This document shows, one piece after another, positions 1-7,917 of a DNA stretch of 64,000 nucleotides (its first letter is position 1; every line of letters starts with the position of its first letter). This DNA is from JBBDIK01 sp040880465 (GTDB lineage Bacteria; Actinomycetota; UBA4738; JBBDHU01): NCBI GenBank assembly GCA_040880465.1, contig JBBDIK010000012.1, positions 186,001 to 250,000 on the forward strand. Reading direction: 5' to 3'. The notes beneath the pieces are model-generated. The model did not search any database and was not told the origin of the DNA. It saw nothing but the letters and a program-made list of their open reading frames with translations. Made by a program: the position numbers and the translations under genes.

Positions 1-705
1 CCGACGGACGGCGTGGACGCGTTCCTAAGGCCGTTGCCCGTGGGCGCGCTCTGGGGCGCGGGCGCGAAGACCGTCGAGGCCCTCTCCAAGCTCGGCGTGC
101 GGACCGTCGACGAGCTGGCCGAGACCCCCAAGACCGTCCTCGCGCGACTCCTCGGCGACTCGCCGGCGGACCACCTGCTGGCGCTCTCGCGCGGCGACGA
201 CGAGCGCGATGTCGTGCCCTACGAGGCGCCGAAGTCCGTCAGCCACGAGGAGACGTTCGAGTACGACCTGGACGACGAGGCGGAACTTCTGCGTGAGATC
301 CTCGCTCTTTCGCGCAAGGTCGCCTCACGCCTGCGCAAGGGCGGCTATCGCGCCCGAACCGTCACGCTGAAGGCCCGTCTGGCCAACTTCACGACCCTAA
401 CGCGTTCGCGGACGCTGGGGGATCCGACCGACGGGGGCTCGGAGATCTCTGCCGCGGCCTCCGACCTGTTCCGGTCCCTCCCCGGTGCGCGGCGGCGGAT
501 CCGGCTGCTGGGTGTTGCGGCGACCGGGTTGGTGTCCGCCGGCGCAGAGCAGCTCGCGCTCCTTCGAGGGGAGCGTTGGGGAGATGTGGACCGGGTCGTC
601 GACCGTATCGAGGCCCGGTTCGGGCGCGATACCGCGATGCCCGCGACCCTGCTCGAGCGAGGACGCGAACGTGGCCCCGGACCGCCCCCTCCCCGGAACC
701 CGTGA
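1..705 (+). CDS. dinB: DNA polymerase IV (Y-family), C-terminal part
   Basis: The reading frame is open from the first base, so only the 3' part of the gene (about 234 codons) is present. The visible part starts in the thumb region: a helix-hairpin-helix stretch (GAGAKTVEALSKLG, near window residues 19-32) is followed by the start of the little-finger domain (KSVSHEETF) that clamps DNA in Y-family polymerases. The palm with its catalytic carboxylates lies upstream of the window. The family performs error-prone translesion synthesis. The C-terminus is Arg/Pro-rich and shows no clear clamp-binding motif. It lies upstream of a DUF3040 gene and the dcw cluster, an arrangement often seen in actinobacteria. 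The upstream promoter, and any SOS box, is outside the window. Confidence 0.9.
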   Translation, partial: PTDGVDAFLRPLPVGALWGAGAKTVEALSKLGVRTVDELAETPKTVLARLLGDSPADHLLALSRGDDERDVVPYEAPKSVSHEETFEYDLDDEAELLREILALSRKVASRLRKGGYRARTVTLKARLANFTTLTRSRTLGDPTDGGSEISAAASDLFRSLPGARRRIRLLGVAATGLVSAGAEQLALLRGERWGDVDRVVDRIEARFGRDTAMPATLLERGRERGPGPPPPRNP

Positions 706-712
706 TGGTTCC

Positions 713-718
713 TATAAT
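713..718 (+). promoter_or_regulatory. -10 box of the DUF3040 gene
   Basis: A perfect TATAAT lies 8 bases after the dinB stop and about 28 bases before the TTG start of the next gene, with a GGAGG at 733-737 in between. No convincing -35 hexamer is seen 16-18 bases upstream. The heptamer ATGGTTC occurs on either side of the box (705-711 and 717-723). Confidence 0.4.
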
Positions 719-746
719 GGTTCTAGAGAAACGGAGGTAGGACGCG

Positions 747-1115
747 TTGCCTCTTTCCGAGCACGAACAGCGGATCCTCGAAGACATCGAACGACGCCTG
801 TCGGAGGACGATCCTCGGTTCGCCGAAACCGTCGGCAGCACATCGCTGTATTCGCATCTCGCCCGCCGCATCCGGTGGGCGTCGCTCGCGTTCCTCGCAG
901 GGTTCGCGCTGCTGCTGTTGTTCTTCGTTTCGATCTGGATCGCGCTCGCGGGGTTCGTTGTCATGCTGGCGGCGGCGCTCCTGTGTTACCGGTCACTCAA
1001 ACAACTCGGCCAAGATCAACTTCGGGCGATGGTCCGCGACGGTCGATTCTCGTTGCCGGGGCTCTTGGCCCGTCTGACGGGCCGGCTCCCGCCGGGCGAC
1101 GACCCGCAGTCGTAA
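747..1115 (+). CDS. DUF3040 family small membrane protein
   Basis: A 122-residue protein of the actinobacterial DUF3040 family. The family signature is the acidic N-terminus beginning PLSEHEQRILEDIE, followed by a short amphipathic stretch and two adjacent membrane segments (about residues 45-62 and 64-82). Function is unknown; members usually lie just upstream of mraZ and the dcw genes, as here. The start is TTG at 747, chosen because the family N-terminus begins there and a strong Shine-Dalgarno (GGAGG at 733-737) is 9 bases upstream. The C-terminal 40 residues are basic and probably cytoplasmic. Confidence 0.8.
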   Translation: MPLSEHEQRILEDIERRLSEDDPRFAETVGSTSLYSHLARRIRWASLAFLAGFALLLLFFVSIWIALAGFVVMLAAALLCYRSLKQLGQDQLRAMVRDGRFSLPGLLARLTGRLPPGDDPQS

Positions 1116-1299
1116 CTTGCTCGCTCGCGCGATAGACTCCTGACCGTCACTCATCGCCATTCCGGCCTTGCGTCGCGGCGCGTCACGCGATACAAAGAGC
1201 GGCACCTTCCCCAGACGCCCGGAGGCCGCACGCCCGCGCGGTCGGCATCCCGGCATCGACGGTGTATCGGTTGCATGGAGTACGTCGGGAGCGCGCTGG

Positions 1300-1818
1300 A
1301 TGGAAGGTTTCACTGCCCACCAAGCTACGAAGTTCACAGGTTGCACCCCTCGGCAGCTCAGGTATTGGGACAGCATCGGCTTGGTACAACCGTCGGTCCA
1401 ACAGACCGGCGGCCGTCCCGGGGTCCCGCGGCTCTATTCGTTCCGCGATCTGATCGCCCTGAAGGTCGTGAAATCCCTGCTCGATGGGGGTATGTCGCTC
1501 CAGAAGGTCCGTCGCAGTTGGGAGTACCTGAACAAGACGGCCGGGCTCGACGACCACCTGGCCGAGGTCCGGCTGGTGACCGACGGCCAGTCGATCTTCA
1601 AGATCTGCCGGCGTGACGGAGAGGTCCTCGACGCACTTCGTGAGGGCCAGATGGCGTTCTTCGTGGCGATCGACGAGATCGCACAGAGTGTGGAGTCCGG
1701 CGTTTCTGAGTTCCGTCAGGATCGCGATAGATTCATCCGTACGCTCAGGAGCGCTGCCAAAGACGTGGAGCAGCGATCTCCGGCTCCGGGCGGAACGCGT
1801 CGCCGGTCGACCGGCTGA
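1300..1818 (+). CDS. MerR-family transcriptional regulator
   Basis: About 172 residues. The N-terminal winged helix-turn-helix is of MerR type: a first helix (FTAHQATKFTG), the RQLRYWDSIGLV recognition segment, and the wing with RLYSFRDLIALKVV. A central region of about 60 residues (residues 58-120) resembles the actinobacterial MerR group that includes Rv1830-like proteins, not metal-sensing MerR: no metal-binding cysteine cluster is visible. The frame is open further upstream from 1168, but the first 44 residues there are Arg/Pro-rich with no family similarity, so ATG 1300 with a GGGAG about 8 bases upstream is preferred. Target genes cannot be told from the sequence. Confidence 0.8.
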   Translation: MEGFTAHQATKFTGCTPRQLRYWDSIGLVQPSVQQTGGRPGVPRLYSFRDLIALKVVKSLLDGGMSLQKVRRSWEYLNKTAGLDDHLAEVRLVTDGQSIFKICRRDGEVLDALREGQMAFFVAIDEIAQSVESGVSEFRQDRDRFIRTLRSAAKDVEQRSPAPGGTRRRSTG

Positions 1819-2135
1819 GGGACCGGCTCGCTTCGGGATACCTCGACCGCGGTATCCCACCTCATCTCGGCCGCGGTGTGGGGCAGATACCGCAACTTCT
1901 GGGCCGACCGAACCTTCCAACGGGAGATGAGAAGGCGGCGGTCACGGATCCCAACACTTCGGACACCCCGCGCGGCCCCTTTTTCGCTCTCAAGGCGCCC
2001 TCTGACCGGGACCCGACGTTGACCGCCGCCCTCAGGCATGAATAACACCATTGTCATTCGCAGTCGTCAAGCACCTTCTACCGATAGTGGCTGGCTATAC
2101 TCGCCTGTAGGTCCAGGAAGGGCGGTCAACCACCG
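1819..2135 (+). other. 317-base intergenic region with alternative hairpins
   Basis: No credible gene. Three mutually complementary segments follow the MerR stop: GGGATACC (1835-1842), GGTATCCC (1851-1858) and GATACCGC (1886-1893). The first two form a perfect 8-bp hairpin with an 8-base loop. The middle one can instead pair with the third (GCGGTATC/GATACCGC), extended by CCCAC/GTGGG. Further on, a GC block is followed by five T residues (1980-1984), a possible terminator. A TATACT at 2096-2101, 34 bases before the HNH gene, is a weak -10 candidate without a clear -35. Confidence 0.45.
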
Positions 2136-2618
2136 ATGGGAAGAGCCCTCGTGCTCAACGGTTCCGATCAGCCCCTCGCGGTGGTGCCCGCGAGGCGGGC
2201 GGTCGTGCTCGTCCTCAAGGAGAAGGCCGAGGTCGTCGCCTCCAACGGCATGATCTTCCGATCCGAACGCCTCGAGATCGAGGCCCCGTCGGTCGTGCGC
2301 CTGCGGTACTTCGTCAAGGTTCCGTACCGCGCCCACGCGGCGCTCACCCGCAGAGCGGTCTTCGCACGTGACGGCTGGGTGTGCCAGTACTGTGGCAAGT
2401 CCGCCGAGAACGTCGATCACGTCAATCCGAAGTCCAAGGGCGGCACCCACACCTGGGACAACGTCGTGGCTGCCTGCCGGCGTTGCAATTCCAAGAAGGA
2501 GAACCGCCTTCCGAAGGAGGCCGGTCTGTCCTTGGCCCGGCCGCCGTTCTTCCCATCCGACGGTTTCCGACTGTCGCTCGGCAAGCTCGAACCGGGCTGG
2601 GAAACCTACCTCGCCTAA
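2136..2618 (+). CDS. HNH endonuclease
   Basis: A 160-residue protein with a C-terminal HNH nuclease domain: CQYCG (about residues 85-89), then the VDHVNP motif with the catalytic His, GGTHTWDNVV, and CRRCN, giving two CxxC pairs for structural zinc and the H-N-N active site. The N-terminal 70 residues (start GRALVLNGSDQPL) are typical of a widespread actinobacterial HNH family of unknown physiological role that is often chromosomal and not associated with mobile DNA. ATG 2136 fits the family start; the purine-rich AGGAAGGG at 2115-2122 is somewhat far upstream. It precedes mraZ in the same direction but is separated from it by a hairpin and a strong promoter. Confidence 0.8.
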   Translation: MGRALVLNGSDQPLAVVPARRAVVLVLKEKAEVVASNGMIFRSERLEIEAPSVVRLRYFVKVPYRAHAALTRRAVFARDGWVCQYCGKSAENVDHVNPKSKGGTHTWDNVVAACRRCNSKKENRLPKEAGLSLARPPFFPSDGFRLSLGKLEPGWETYLA

Positions 2619-2676
2619 CTGACGGGTCTCCTTCCGGGAGGTCGTCCAACCGAACCTGAGCCCTGATCCTCCATGC

Positions 2677-2698
2677 CCAGGCACTGGATCGTGCCTGG
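2677..2698 (+). repeat. 8-bp perfect inverted repeat upstream of the mraZ promoter
   Basis: CCAGGCAC (2677-2684) and GTGCCTGG (2691-2698) are perfectly complementary with a 6-base loop. It ends 10 bases before the -35 box of mraZ and has no following T run, so it could be a weak terminator of the HNH transcript or a protein-binding palindrome. Confidence 0.55.
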
Positions 2699-2708
2699 TA
2701 AATCACGC

Positions 2709-2737
2709 TTGACAAGGTGGAGTAATAGTGGGATAAA
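2709..2737 (+). promoter_or_regulatory. mraZ/dcw promoter
   Basis: A consensus -35 TTGACA (2709-2714) is followed after exactly 17 bases by GATAAA (2732-2737). Predicted transcription start is near 2744, about 33 bases before the mraZ GTG. This is the best -35 match on the plus strand in the window and would drive the whole dcw run. Confidence 0.75.
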
Positions 2738-2754
2738 GTGGAGCGCCAGTGGAG
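2717..2754 (+). promoter_or_regulatory. MraZ operator: four phased direct repeats
   Basis: GTGGAG (2717), GTGGGA (2728), GTGGAG (2738) and GTGGAG (2749) are spaced 11, 10 and 11 bases, that is one helical turn each. MraZ proteins are known to bind arrays of TGGG-type direct repeats at about 10-bp spacing upstream of their own gene. Repeats 1 and 2 fall between and over the -35/-10 boxes and 3 and 4 cover the start site, so binding should block the promoter (inference). Confidence 0.75.
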
Positions 2755-2776
2755 GAGAAGGGGAGGAAGTCGCGCT

Positions 2777-3199
2777 GTGGCCGGGTTGCTTGGTACGCAT
2801 CGCTACCAATTGGACCCGAAGGGTCGGGTGTCCCTGCCGAAAGGCTTCAGGGAGATCCTGTCCGACGGGGCCACGCTCACCCTTGGGCAGGACGGATGCG
2901 TGTTCGTCTTCCCCGCAGACGAGTGGGACCGGCGGAGCGAGGAACTTCGCGACCGGCCCCTCTCGGATCAGCAGGGACGTGCGCTCGCGCGGATGTTCTT
3001 CGGTTCGGCGGAATCGGCATCGCTCGATTCGCAGGGCCGGCTGCTCATCCCGCAACGGCTCCGGAAGCTGGCGAGCATCGGCAAGGAGGCGGTCGTCGTC
3101 GGCGTCGAAGACCGCATGGAGATCTGGGACGCCGACGCCTGGGAGCGCTATTGGAACGTCCACAACAGCGCCTACCAGTCCGGAACCTTGGGGGAGTAG
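2777..3199 (+). CDS. mraZ: MraZ, transcriptional regulator of the dcw cluster
   Basis: A 140-residue protein with two tandem SpoVT/AbrB-like domains: the first around residues 5-50 (TYPE: HRYQLDPKGRVSLPKGFRE), the second around 78-125 (SLDSQGRLLIPQRLRKLA). Both carry the family DxKGRxxxP / DxQGRxxIP pattern used for DNA contact in a ring-shaped oligomer. It represses or modulates its own operon through direct repeats, and four such repeats lie just upstream. Start is GTG 2777 (protein MAGLLGTHRYQ), with GGAGG at 2762-2766; an in-frame ATG at 2736-2740 lies inside the operator and is not needed. The stop TAG abuts the start of a 38-codon membrane ORF. Confidence 0.93.
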   Translation: MAGLLGTHRYQLDPKGRVSLPKGFREILSDGATLTLGQDGCVFVFPADEWDRRSEELRDRPLSDQQGRALARMFFGSAESASLDSQGRLLIPQRLRKLASIGKEAVVVGVEDRMEIWDADAWERYWNVHNSAYQSGTLGE

Positions 3200-3316
3200 G
3201 TGAAAGAGCAACTGACGAAAGAGACACGCGAGAGCTTCACGTTGCTCGCGTGGTCCGTGGTCACCCTTTCCCTGTACGTGGGCCTCGCTCTGTTGATGGC
3301 CCACCTGCTGGGGTGA
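3200..3316 (+). CDS. 38-residue single-span membrane microprotein
   Basis: An open frame of 38 codons starts with GTG immediately after the mraZ TAG and ends with TGA 14 bases before the rsmH start. The product has a charged N-terminal part (KEQLTKETRES, residues 2-12) and one hydrophobic segment (about residues 14-37), so it would be a small inner-membrane protein with its N-terminus in the cytoplasm. The zero-base spacing to mraZ and the G-rich end of mraZ suggest translational coupling. No family is recognised; its position among septation genes suggests a division-related role, which is only inference. It fills an otherwise unexplained 131-base gap in a tightly packed operon. Confidence 0.55.
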   Translation: MKEQLTKETRESFTLLAWSVVTLSLYVGLALLMAHLLG

Positions 3317-3330
3317 GTGGGACGTGACGG

Positions 3331-4209
3331 GTGGAGACGGGATCGCGGCCATCGCACGTGCCGGCCATGGCACAGCAGGTCCTTTCGTTCCTGGGCGGTC
3401 GGCGCCGCGTCCTGGACATGACGGTCGGTGCGGGTGGCCACGCGGCAGCACTGCTCGACGCCGGCACCGAGGAGCTGATCGGCGTCGACCGGGACCCGAG
3501 GGCCATCGGCATCGCCTCGGAACGCCTCGAACGTTTTGGATCCAGATCTGTTCTCACCGTTGCCCGGTTCTCCCAGCTCCGGGACGTCGCGCCTGTGGAC
3601 GGGGTGCTCTACGACCTGGGCGTCTCGTCGATGCAACTGGACGAACCCGAACGTGGATTCAGCTTCCGCTCCTTCGGCCCCTTGGACATGCGGATGGGAC
3701 CGGATGGGCGGTCGGCGATGGAGTTGGTCAACGAAGCCTCGGAGGAAGAGCTGGCAGCCATCATCCGGGACTTCGGGGAGGAGCGCCGAGCAAGGATCGT
3801 CGCACGGGCCATCGTGCGCGCGCGTGGTCGCGCGCCGATCGAGACCACCGACCAGTTGACGTCGGTGGTGGCGAGTGCGGTCGGGAGACGCCCGGGGGGC
3901 CCCCACCCCGCGCGTCGGACGTTCCAGGCGCTCCGCATCGCGGTCAACCGGGAGACCGAGGAGCTCGCCGCCTCCCTTCCTCAGGCGGTCGGACTCCTCG
4001 CTCCCGGTGGCCGCATCGTGGTGATCGCCTACCACTCGGTGGAGGACCGGATCGTGAAGCGGTTCCTGGTGGCCGAACGCGAACAGCAGCGGATGCGGAT
4101 CCTGACCAAGAAGCCGCAGCGGCCCAGCGAGGACGAAGTGTCGGAGAACCCGCGAGCACGCAGCGCGAAGCTGCGAGCGGCGGAGCGGGTTGACGAGGTG
4201 ATGGGATGA
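3331..4209 (+). CDS. rsmH: 16S rRNA (cytosine-1402 N4)-methyltransferase RsmH
   Basis: A 292-residue SAM-dependent methyltransferase acting on C1402 in the decoding centre of 16S rRNA. The family landmarks are present: the N-terminal SHVP, the SAM-binding loop DMTVGAGGHA (residues 29-38), GVDRDP, the LYDLGVSSMQLD block, ERGFSF, PLDMRM and the C-terminal AYHSVEDRIVKRF. The start is GTG 3331; the frame has a TGA at 3325-3327, so no earlier start is possible. The gene is the second or third of the dcw operon and its stop overlaps ftsL by 4 bases (ATGA). Confidence 0.95.
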   Translation: METGSRPSHVPAMAQQVLSFLGGRRRVLDMTVGAGGHAAALLDAGTEELIGVDRDPRAIGIASERLERFGSRSVLTVARFSQLRDVAPVDGVLYDLGVSSMQLDEPERGFSFRSFGPLDMRMGPDGRSAMELVNEASEEELAAIIRDFGEERRARIVARAIVRARGRAPIETTDQLTSVVASAVGRRPGGPHPARRTFQALRIAVNRETEELAASLPQAVGLLAPGGRIVVIAYHSVEDRIVKRFLVAEREQQRMRILTKKPQRPSEDEVSENPRARSAKLRAAERVDEVMG

Positions 4210-4640
4210 GTGCCCCCGCGCGACAGGTCCGGGCCCGGCAGGCTGTTCGGCCGCCGGCCCGGACCACCCCCTCCCGAGGCCGCCCATCGCTGCGGGTCGT
4301 CCCACTCGCGTCCCGGCGTCGGTCGGTGGGCTTCTGGATCCTGGCGGCGGCGCTGCTGGGCTCCATGGTGGTCGGGATCGCGGTGACGTACGCGCTGACC
4401 GCGCAGGCGGCCTTCGAGATGCGGGACCTCGCGGAACAGCGAACTACGCTGACCCGGTCGAACCGCGAGACGCGCGCGCAGATCGCGGTCCTGATGTCCG
4501 AGGAACGGATCGACAAGTGGGCGAAGCGCAGCAAGCTCGAGTACCCAGACAGTATCGAGATCATCAATGTCCGGGACGCCGCGCCCGGCGAATCCGGCAG
4601 TAGCCCCTCCCGTGATGCCCTCACGGCAGGGGCAGGATGA
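4206..4640 (+). CDS. ftsL: FtsL-like septum protein
   Basis: A 144-residue bitopic membrane protein in the ftsL position. It has a basic, Pro/Arg-rich cytoplasmic tail (1-40), one membrane span (about 41-63) and a short extracytoplasmic coiled coil (about 66-105, RDLAEQRTTLTRSNRETRAQI) followed by a variable tail. FtsL forms a trimer with FtsB and FtsQ that activates FtsWI at the septum. Sequence is poorly conserved in this family, so the call rests on topology and on the position between rsmH and ftsI, joined to each by ATGA overlaps. Confidence 0.85.
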   Translation: MSAPARQVRARQAVRPPARTTPSRGRPSLRVVPLASRRRSVGFWILAAALLGSMVVGIAVTYALTAQAAFEMRDLAEQRTTLTRSNRETRAQIAVLMSEERIDKWAKRSKLEYPDSIEIINVRDAAPGESGSSPSRDALTAGAG

Positions 4641-6367
4641 GGGGCCCGTCGCTCGGACGACTCGGTGCACTTCTGATCGTCCTCGCGGTCGGTTTCGTGG
4701 CGGTCACGGTTCGCCTGGGATACCTCCAGGTCGTGGACCGGGAGCGGTTCGAGAGTAAGGCGATACAGCAGCGGGTGCGCACGGTTCCCCTTCCTGCCGT
4801 ACGGGGTGCGATCCTCGATCGGAATGAGCGTGACCTGGCCCTGTCCCTGGATGCCAAGGCTATCTATGCGGATCAGCGGTTCATCCCGGATCCCATGGGG
4901 GCTGCCGTCCGGATGTCGGAACCCCTGGGGATCAAGCCGATGGAACTTGCCCGCGCGCTCAAGGGGGAGTCCTCCTTCGTCTACGTGGCCCGCCAGGTGG
5001 ACAGAGAGGTCGCGGAGGAGATCGCCGCGATGAACATCCCCGGGATCGGGTTCCTGGAGGAGAGCAAGCGGCACTATCCCGCAGGCGACATGGGCGCCCC
5101 GCAGGTGATGGGCTTCGTGGGGATCGACGGCGAGGGGCTCGCCGGGCTCGAGCTCCAGTACGAAGACGTGCTGTCGGGACGCCCCGGGGAGCGGCAGGAG
5201 GAGATCGACCCCGCGGGGCACCAGATCCCCCAGGGGATCCAGGTGGTCACGCCTCCGGTGCCGGGGCAGGACATCATCTCGACGATCGATGCCCCACTTC
5301 AGTATCGGGCGCAACTCGCGCTCGCGGAAACCGTGAAGAGCGAACGCGCGAAGGGTGGAACGCTGATCGCGATGGACCCGGAGACGGGCGATATCTTGGC
5401 CATGGCCTCGGACCCGTGGTTCGACCCGAACAACGTGGACCGTGCGAAAGAGATCGAGCTGAGTAACCCGGCCGTGCAAGCACTCTTCGAGCCTGGGTCG
5501 GTGAACAAGGTCATCACGGCGTCGGCGGCGGTCGAGGAGCGTGCGGTCGGTCTGACGGAGCGCTTCCGAGTGTACGACAGCATCTCGCGGGACTTCGGCG
5601 ACGGTGATCGCGTCACGGTGCATGATTCACATCCCCACGCGCCGGAGACGATGATGCTTGGCGACATCATCACCGAGTCGAGCAATGTCGGCACGATCAT
5701 GGTGGCCGGACAGCTCGGCGAGGACGAGATGGCGTCGTACCTGTCCAAGTTCGGGTTCGGCCGCGATTCCGGCATCGACTTCCCGTACGAGTCGGGCGGG
5801 ATCCTCCCGGAGCCATATCAGTGGTCCGGCGCGACCATGCTGAACATCCCGATCGGCCAGGGTGTGTCCGTGACGCCGCTGCAGATGGCGTCGGTGTATG
5901 CGACGGTCGCGAACGACGGCGTGTCGGTCCAGCCGCGGCTCGTTCGGGCGACCCGGGATCCGGACGGAACGGTCCATGAGCTGGCCGCGTCGCCGACGCG
6001 CCGGGTGGTGTCGAAGGACACGGCGGATACCGTCACCGGGATGCTGTCCAACGTCGTCTCATCGAGCCGGGGGACGGGCACCGAGGCCGCGATCGAGGGG
6101 TACTGGGTGGCGGGCAAGACCGGGACCGCACAGAAGCCACGGGAGAACGGAAGCGGGTATTCGCACCGGTACATGGCGTCGTTCATCGGGTTCCTCCCGG
6201 CGGACGACCCACAGATCGTGATCGCGGTGATCCTGGATGAGCCTGCGCAGCAGTACGGAGGGCTCGCTGCAGCACCTCTCTTCCAGCAGTTCGGGAAGGA
6301 GGCGATCGCCCGGCTGCGCATCCCCGCGGGCGGCCGTCCCGACCTGCCCCCTACCGCGCAGCGATGA
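4637..6367 (+). CDS. ftsI: Septal peptidoglycan transpeptidase FtsI (PBP3)
   Basis: A 576-residue class B penicillin-binding protein that cross-links septal peptidoglycan together with FtsW. It has an N-terminal membrane anchor (about 9-30), the dimerisation/pedestal domain (about 50-210) and a transpeptidase domain. The three active-site motifs are intact: SxxK as SVNK (Ser288, Lys291), SSN (348-350) and KTG (494-496). No PASTA domains are present. Length is normal for the family. It overlaps ftsL and the ATG of murE by 4 bases each. Confidence 0.95.
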   Translation: MRGPSLGRLGALLIVLAVGFVAVTVRLGYLQVVDRERFESKAIQQRVRTVPLPAVRGAILDRNERDLALSLDAKAIYADQRFIPDPMGAAVRMSEPLGIKPMELARALKGESSFVYVARQVDREVAEEIAAMNIPGIGFLEESKRHYPAGDMGAPQVMGFVGIDGEGLAGLELQYEDVLSGRPGERQEEIDPAGHQIPQGIQVVTPPVPGQDIISTIDAPLQYRAQLALAETVKSERAKGGTLIAMDPETGDILAMASDPWFDPNNVDRAKEIELSNPAVQALFEPGSVNKVITASAAVEERAVGLTERFRVYDSISRDFGDGDRVTVHDSHPHAPETMMLGDIITESSNVGTIMVAGQLGEDEMASYLSKFGFGRDSGIDFPYESGGILPEPYQWSGATMLNIPIGQGVSVTPLQMASVYATVANDGVSVQPRLVRATRDPDGTVHELAASPTRRVVSKDTADTVTGMLSNVVSSSRGTGTEAAIEGYWVAGKTGTAQKPRENGSGYSHRYMASFIGFLPADDPQIVIAVILDEPAQQYGGLAAAPLFQQFGKEAIARLRIPAGGRPDLPPTAQR

Positions 6368-7917
6368 CCGCGCAGGGTGCGCGGTCGGCACCCCGGGACG
6401 CGGTACGATACGGGTCGCCGGCCCCTCACGGAGGATGGAGGAGGCCGCGCACCCCTGCCGTGGCCGACATCAAGACACTCAACGACCTGGTTGCATCGCT
6501 CCCATCCGTCGAGATGCGGGGCGCTGCTTCCGTCCCCATCCTCGACGTCGCGTACGACTCCCACCAGTGCCGCCGGGGATCGCTCTTCTTCTGCGTTCCA
6601 GGACAGGTCGCGGACGGTCACGACTTCGCGCCGTCCGCCTATAACGCCGGCGCCGCGGCATTGCTGGTGGAGCGGTTCGTCGATGTTGAGATCCCTCAGG
6701 TGCGCGTTCCGTCGGTCCGCGAAACGATGGGGCCGCTGTCCGCGTCGTTCTTCGGTCATCCGTCGGGGGAAATGGCGGTCGTCGGCATCACCGGAACGAA
6801 CGGCAAGACGACGACCACCTACCTGATGGAGTCGATCTTCCGAGCGGCTGGGATGCCACCGGGCGTGATCGGCACAACGGGTGTTCGCATCGACGGCGAG
6901 CCGTTCCCGGCGCCGCACACGACGCCCGAGGCGCCGGACCTGCATCGGCTGCTGCGGCGGATGGCGGATGCGGGAGTGCTCGGGGTGGCGATGGAGGTCT
7001 CGTCTCACGGCCTGGATCAGGACCGCGTCGGTGGGATCCGATTCCGGTGCGCCGTGTTCACGAACCTGTCCCAGGATCACTTGGACTATCACGACACGAT
7101 GGAGGAGTACTTCGCCGCGAAGTCGAAGCTGTTCACGCTGACGGTGTCGGAGTTCGGCGTGACGAATGCCGATTCCGAGTACGGGAGGCGGTTGCTCGAC
7201 GTCGATATCCCGATGGTGAGTTACGGAGTCGGTGATGGGGCAGATCTGCGTGCGACATCGGTGTCCTCAACGGCGACCGGCGTCTCGTTCGAAGTCGATG
7301 GCGTGGCGGTGTCCTCGCCGCTGCGAGGTCACTACAACGTCGAGAATGGTCTGGCGGCGTTCGCCGCGGCGCGGAGCCTCGGGATCGAGGACGGAGCGAT
7401 CGTCGACGGTATCGCTGCGCTGCGTGGAGTTCCGGGCCGCCTCGAGCCGGTCGAGCAAGGACAGCCCTTCACCGTGCTGGTCGACTACGCGCACACCCCG
7501 GACAGCGTCGAGAACGTCCTGCGTGCCGCCCGCCCACTGACCGACGGCAAAGTGATCGTGGTGCTCGGCTGTGGCGGTGACCGCGATCGCACGAAGCGCC
7601 CTCTGATGGGCCGGGCGGCGACGAGCCTCGCCGATCTGGCCATCGTGACCAGCGACAATCCTCGATCCGAGGACCCTGCGGCGATCATCGCCGAGATCGA
7701 ACCGGGCGCGAAGGACGGGGGTGGCCGGTTCGAGGTCGAACCCGACCGCCGGCTCGCCATCCGCGACGCGGTGCGGGCCGCGGGCCCGGGCGACGTCGTC
7801 GTGATCGCGGGCAAGGGACATGAGACCGGGCAGCAGTTCGCCGACCGCACGATCCCGTTCGACGACCGGATCGTCGCGGCTGAGGAGCTGCTGGCGCTTC
7901 GGAACGGTGACGGATGA
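6364..7917 (+). CDS. murE: UDP-MurNAc-tripeptide synthetase MurE (meso-DAP type)
   Basis: The ligase that adds the third stem-peptide residue. The ATP loop GTNGKTT is at residues 144-150, and the substrate-specificity motif DNPR (431-434, followed by SEDP) is the form known for meso-diaminopimelate-adding enzymes, so the wall is predicted to be DAP-type. The start ATG 6364 overlaps the ftsI stop as at nearly every junction of this operon. However, the first 32 residues are Arg/Pro-rich and unlike the family, and GTG 6460 (protein beginning MADIKTLNDL, GGAGG at 6439-6443) is a real alternative. Length from 6364 is 517 residues. Confidence 0.94.
   Translation: MTAQGARSAPRDAVRYGSPAPHGGWRRPRTPAVADIKTLNDLVASLPSVEMRGAASVPILDVAYDSHQCRRGSLFFCVPGQVADGHDFAPSAYNAGAAALLVERFVDVEIPQVRVPSVRETMGPLSASFFGHPSGEMAVVGITGTNGKTTTTYLMESIFRAAGMPPGVIGTTGVRIDGEPFPAPHTTPEAPDLHRLLRRMADAGVLGVAMEVSSHGLDQDRVGGIRFRCAVFTNLSQDHLDYHDTMEEYFAAKSKLFTLTVSEFGVTNADSEYGRRLLDVDIPMVSYGVGDGADLRATSVSSTATGVSFEVDGVAVSSPLRGHYNVENGLAAFAAARSLGIEDGAIVDGIAALRGVPGRLEPVEQGQPFTVLVDYAHTPDSVENVLRAARPLTDGKVIVVLGCGGDRDRTKRPLMGRAATSLADLAIVTSDNPRSEDPAAIIAEIEPGAKDGGGRFEVEPDRRLAIRDAVRAAGPGDVVVIAGKGHETGQQFADRTIPFDDRIVAAEELLALRNGDG

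Noticed and set aside
1168..1299. N-terminal extension of the MerR regulator
   Set aside because: Arg/Pro-rich, no family similarity, and ATG 1300 has a suitable ribosome-binding site at the correct domain start.
1927..2021. 31-codon Arg-rich frame as a leader peptide
   Set aside because: The only GGGAG directly touches the ATG, composition is low-complexity, and it crosses the T5 terminator-like run.
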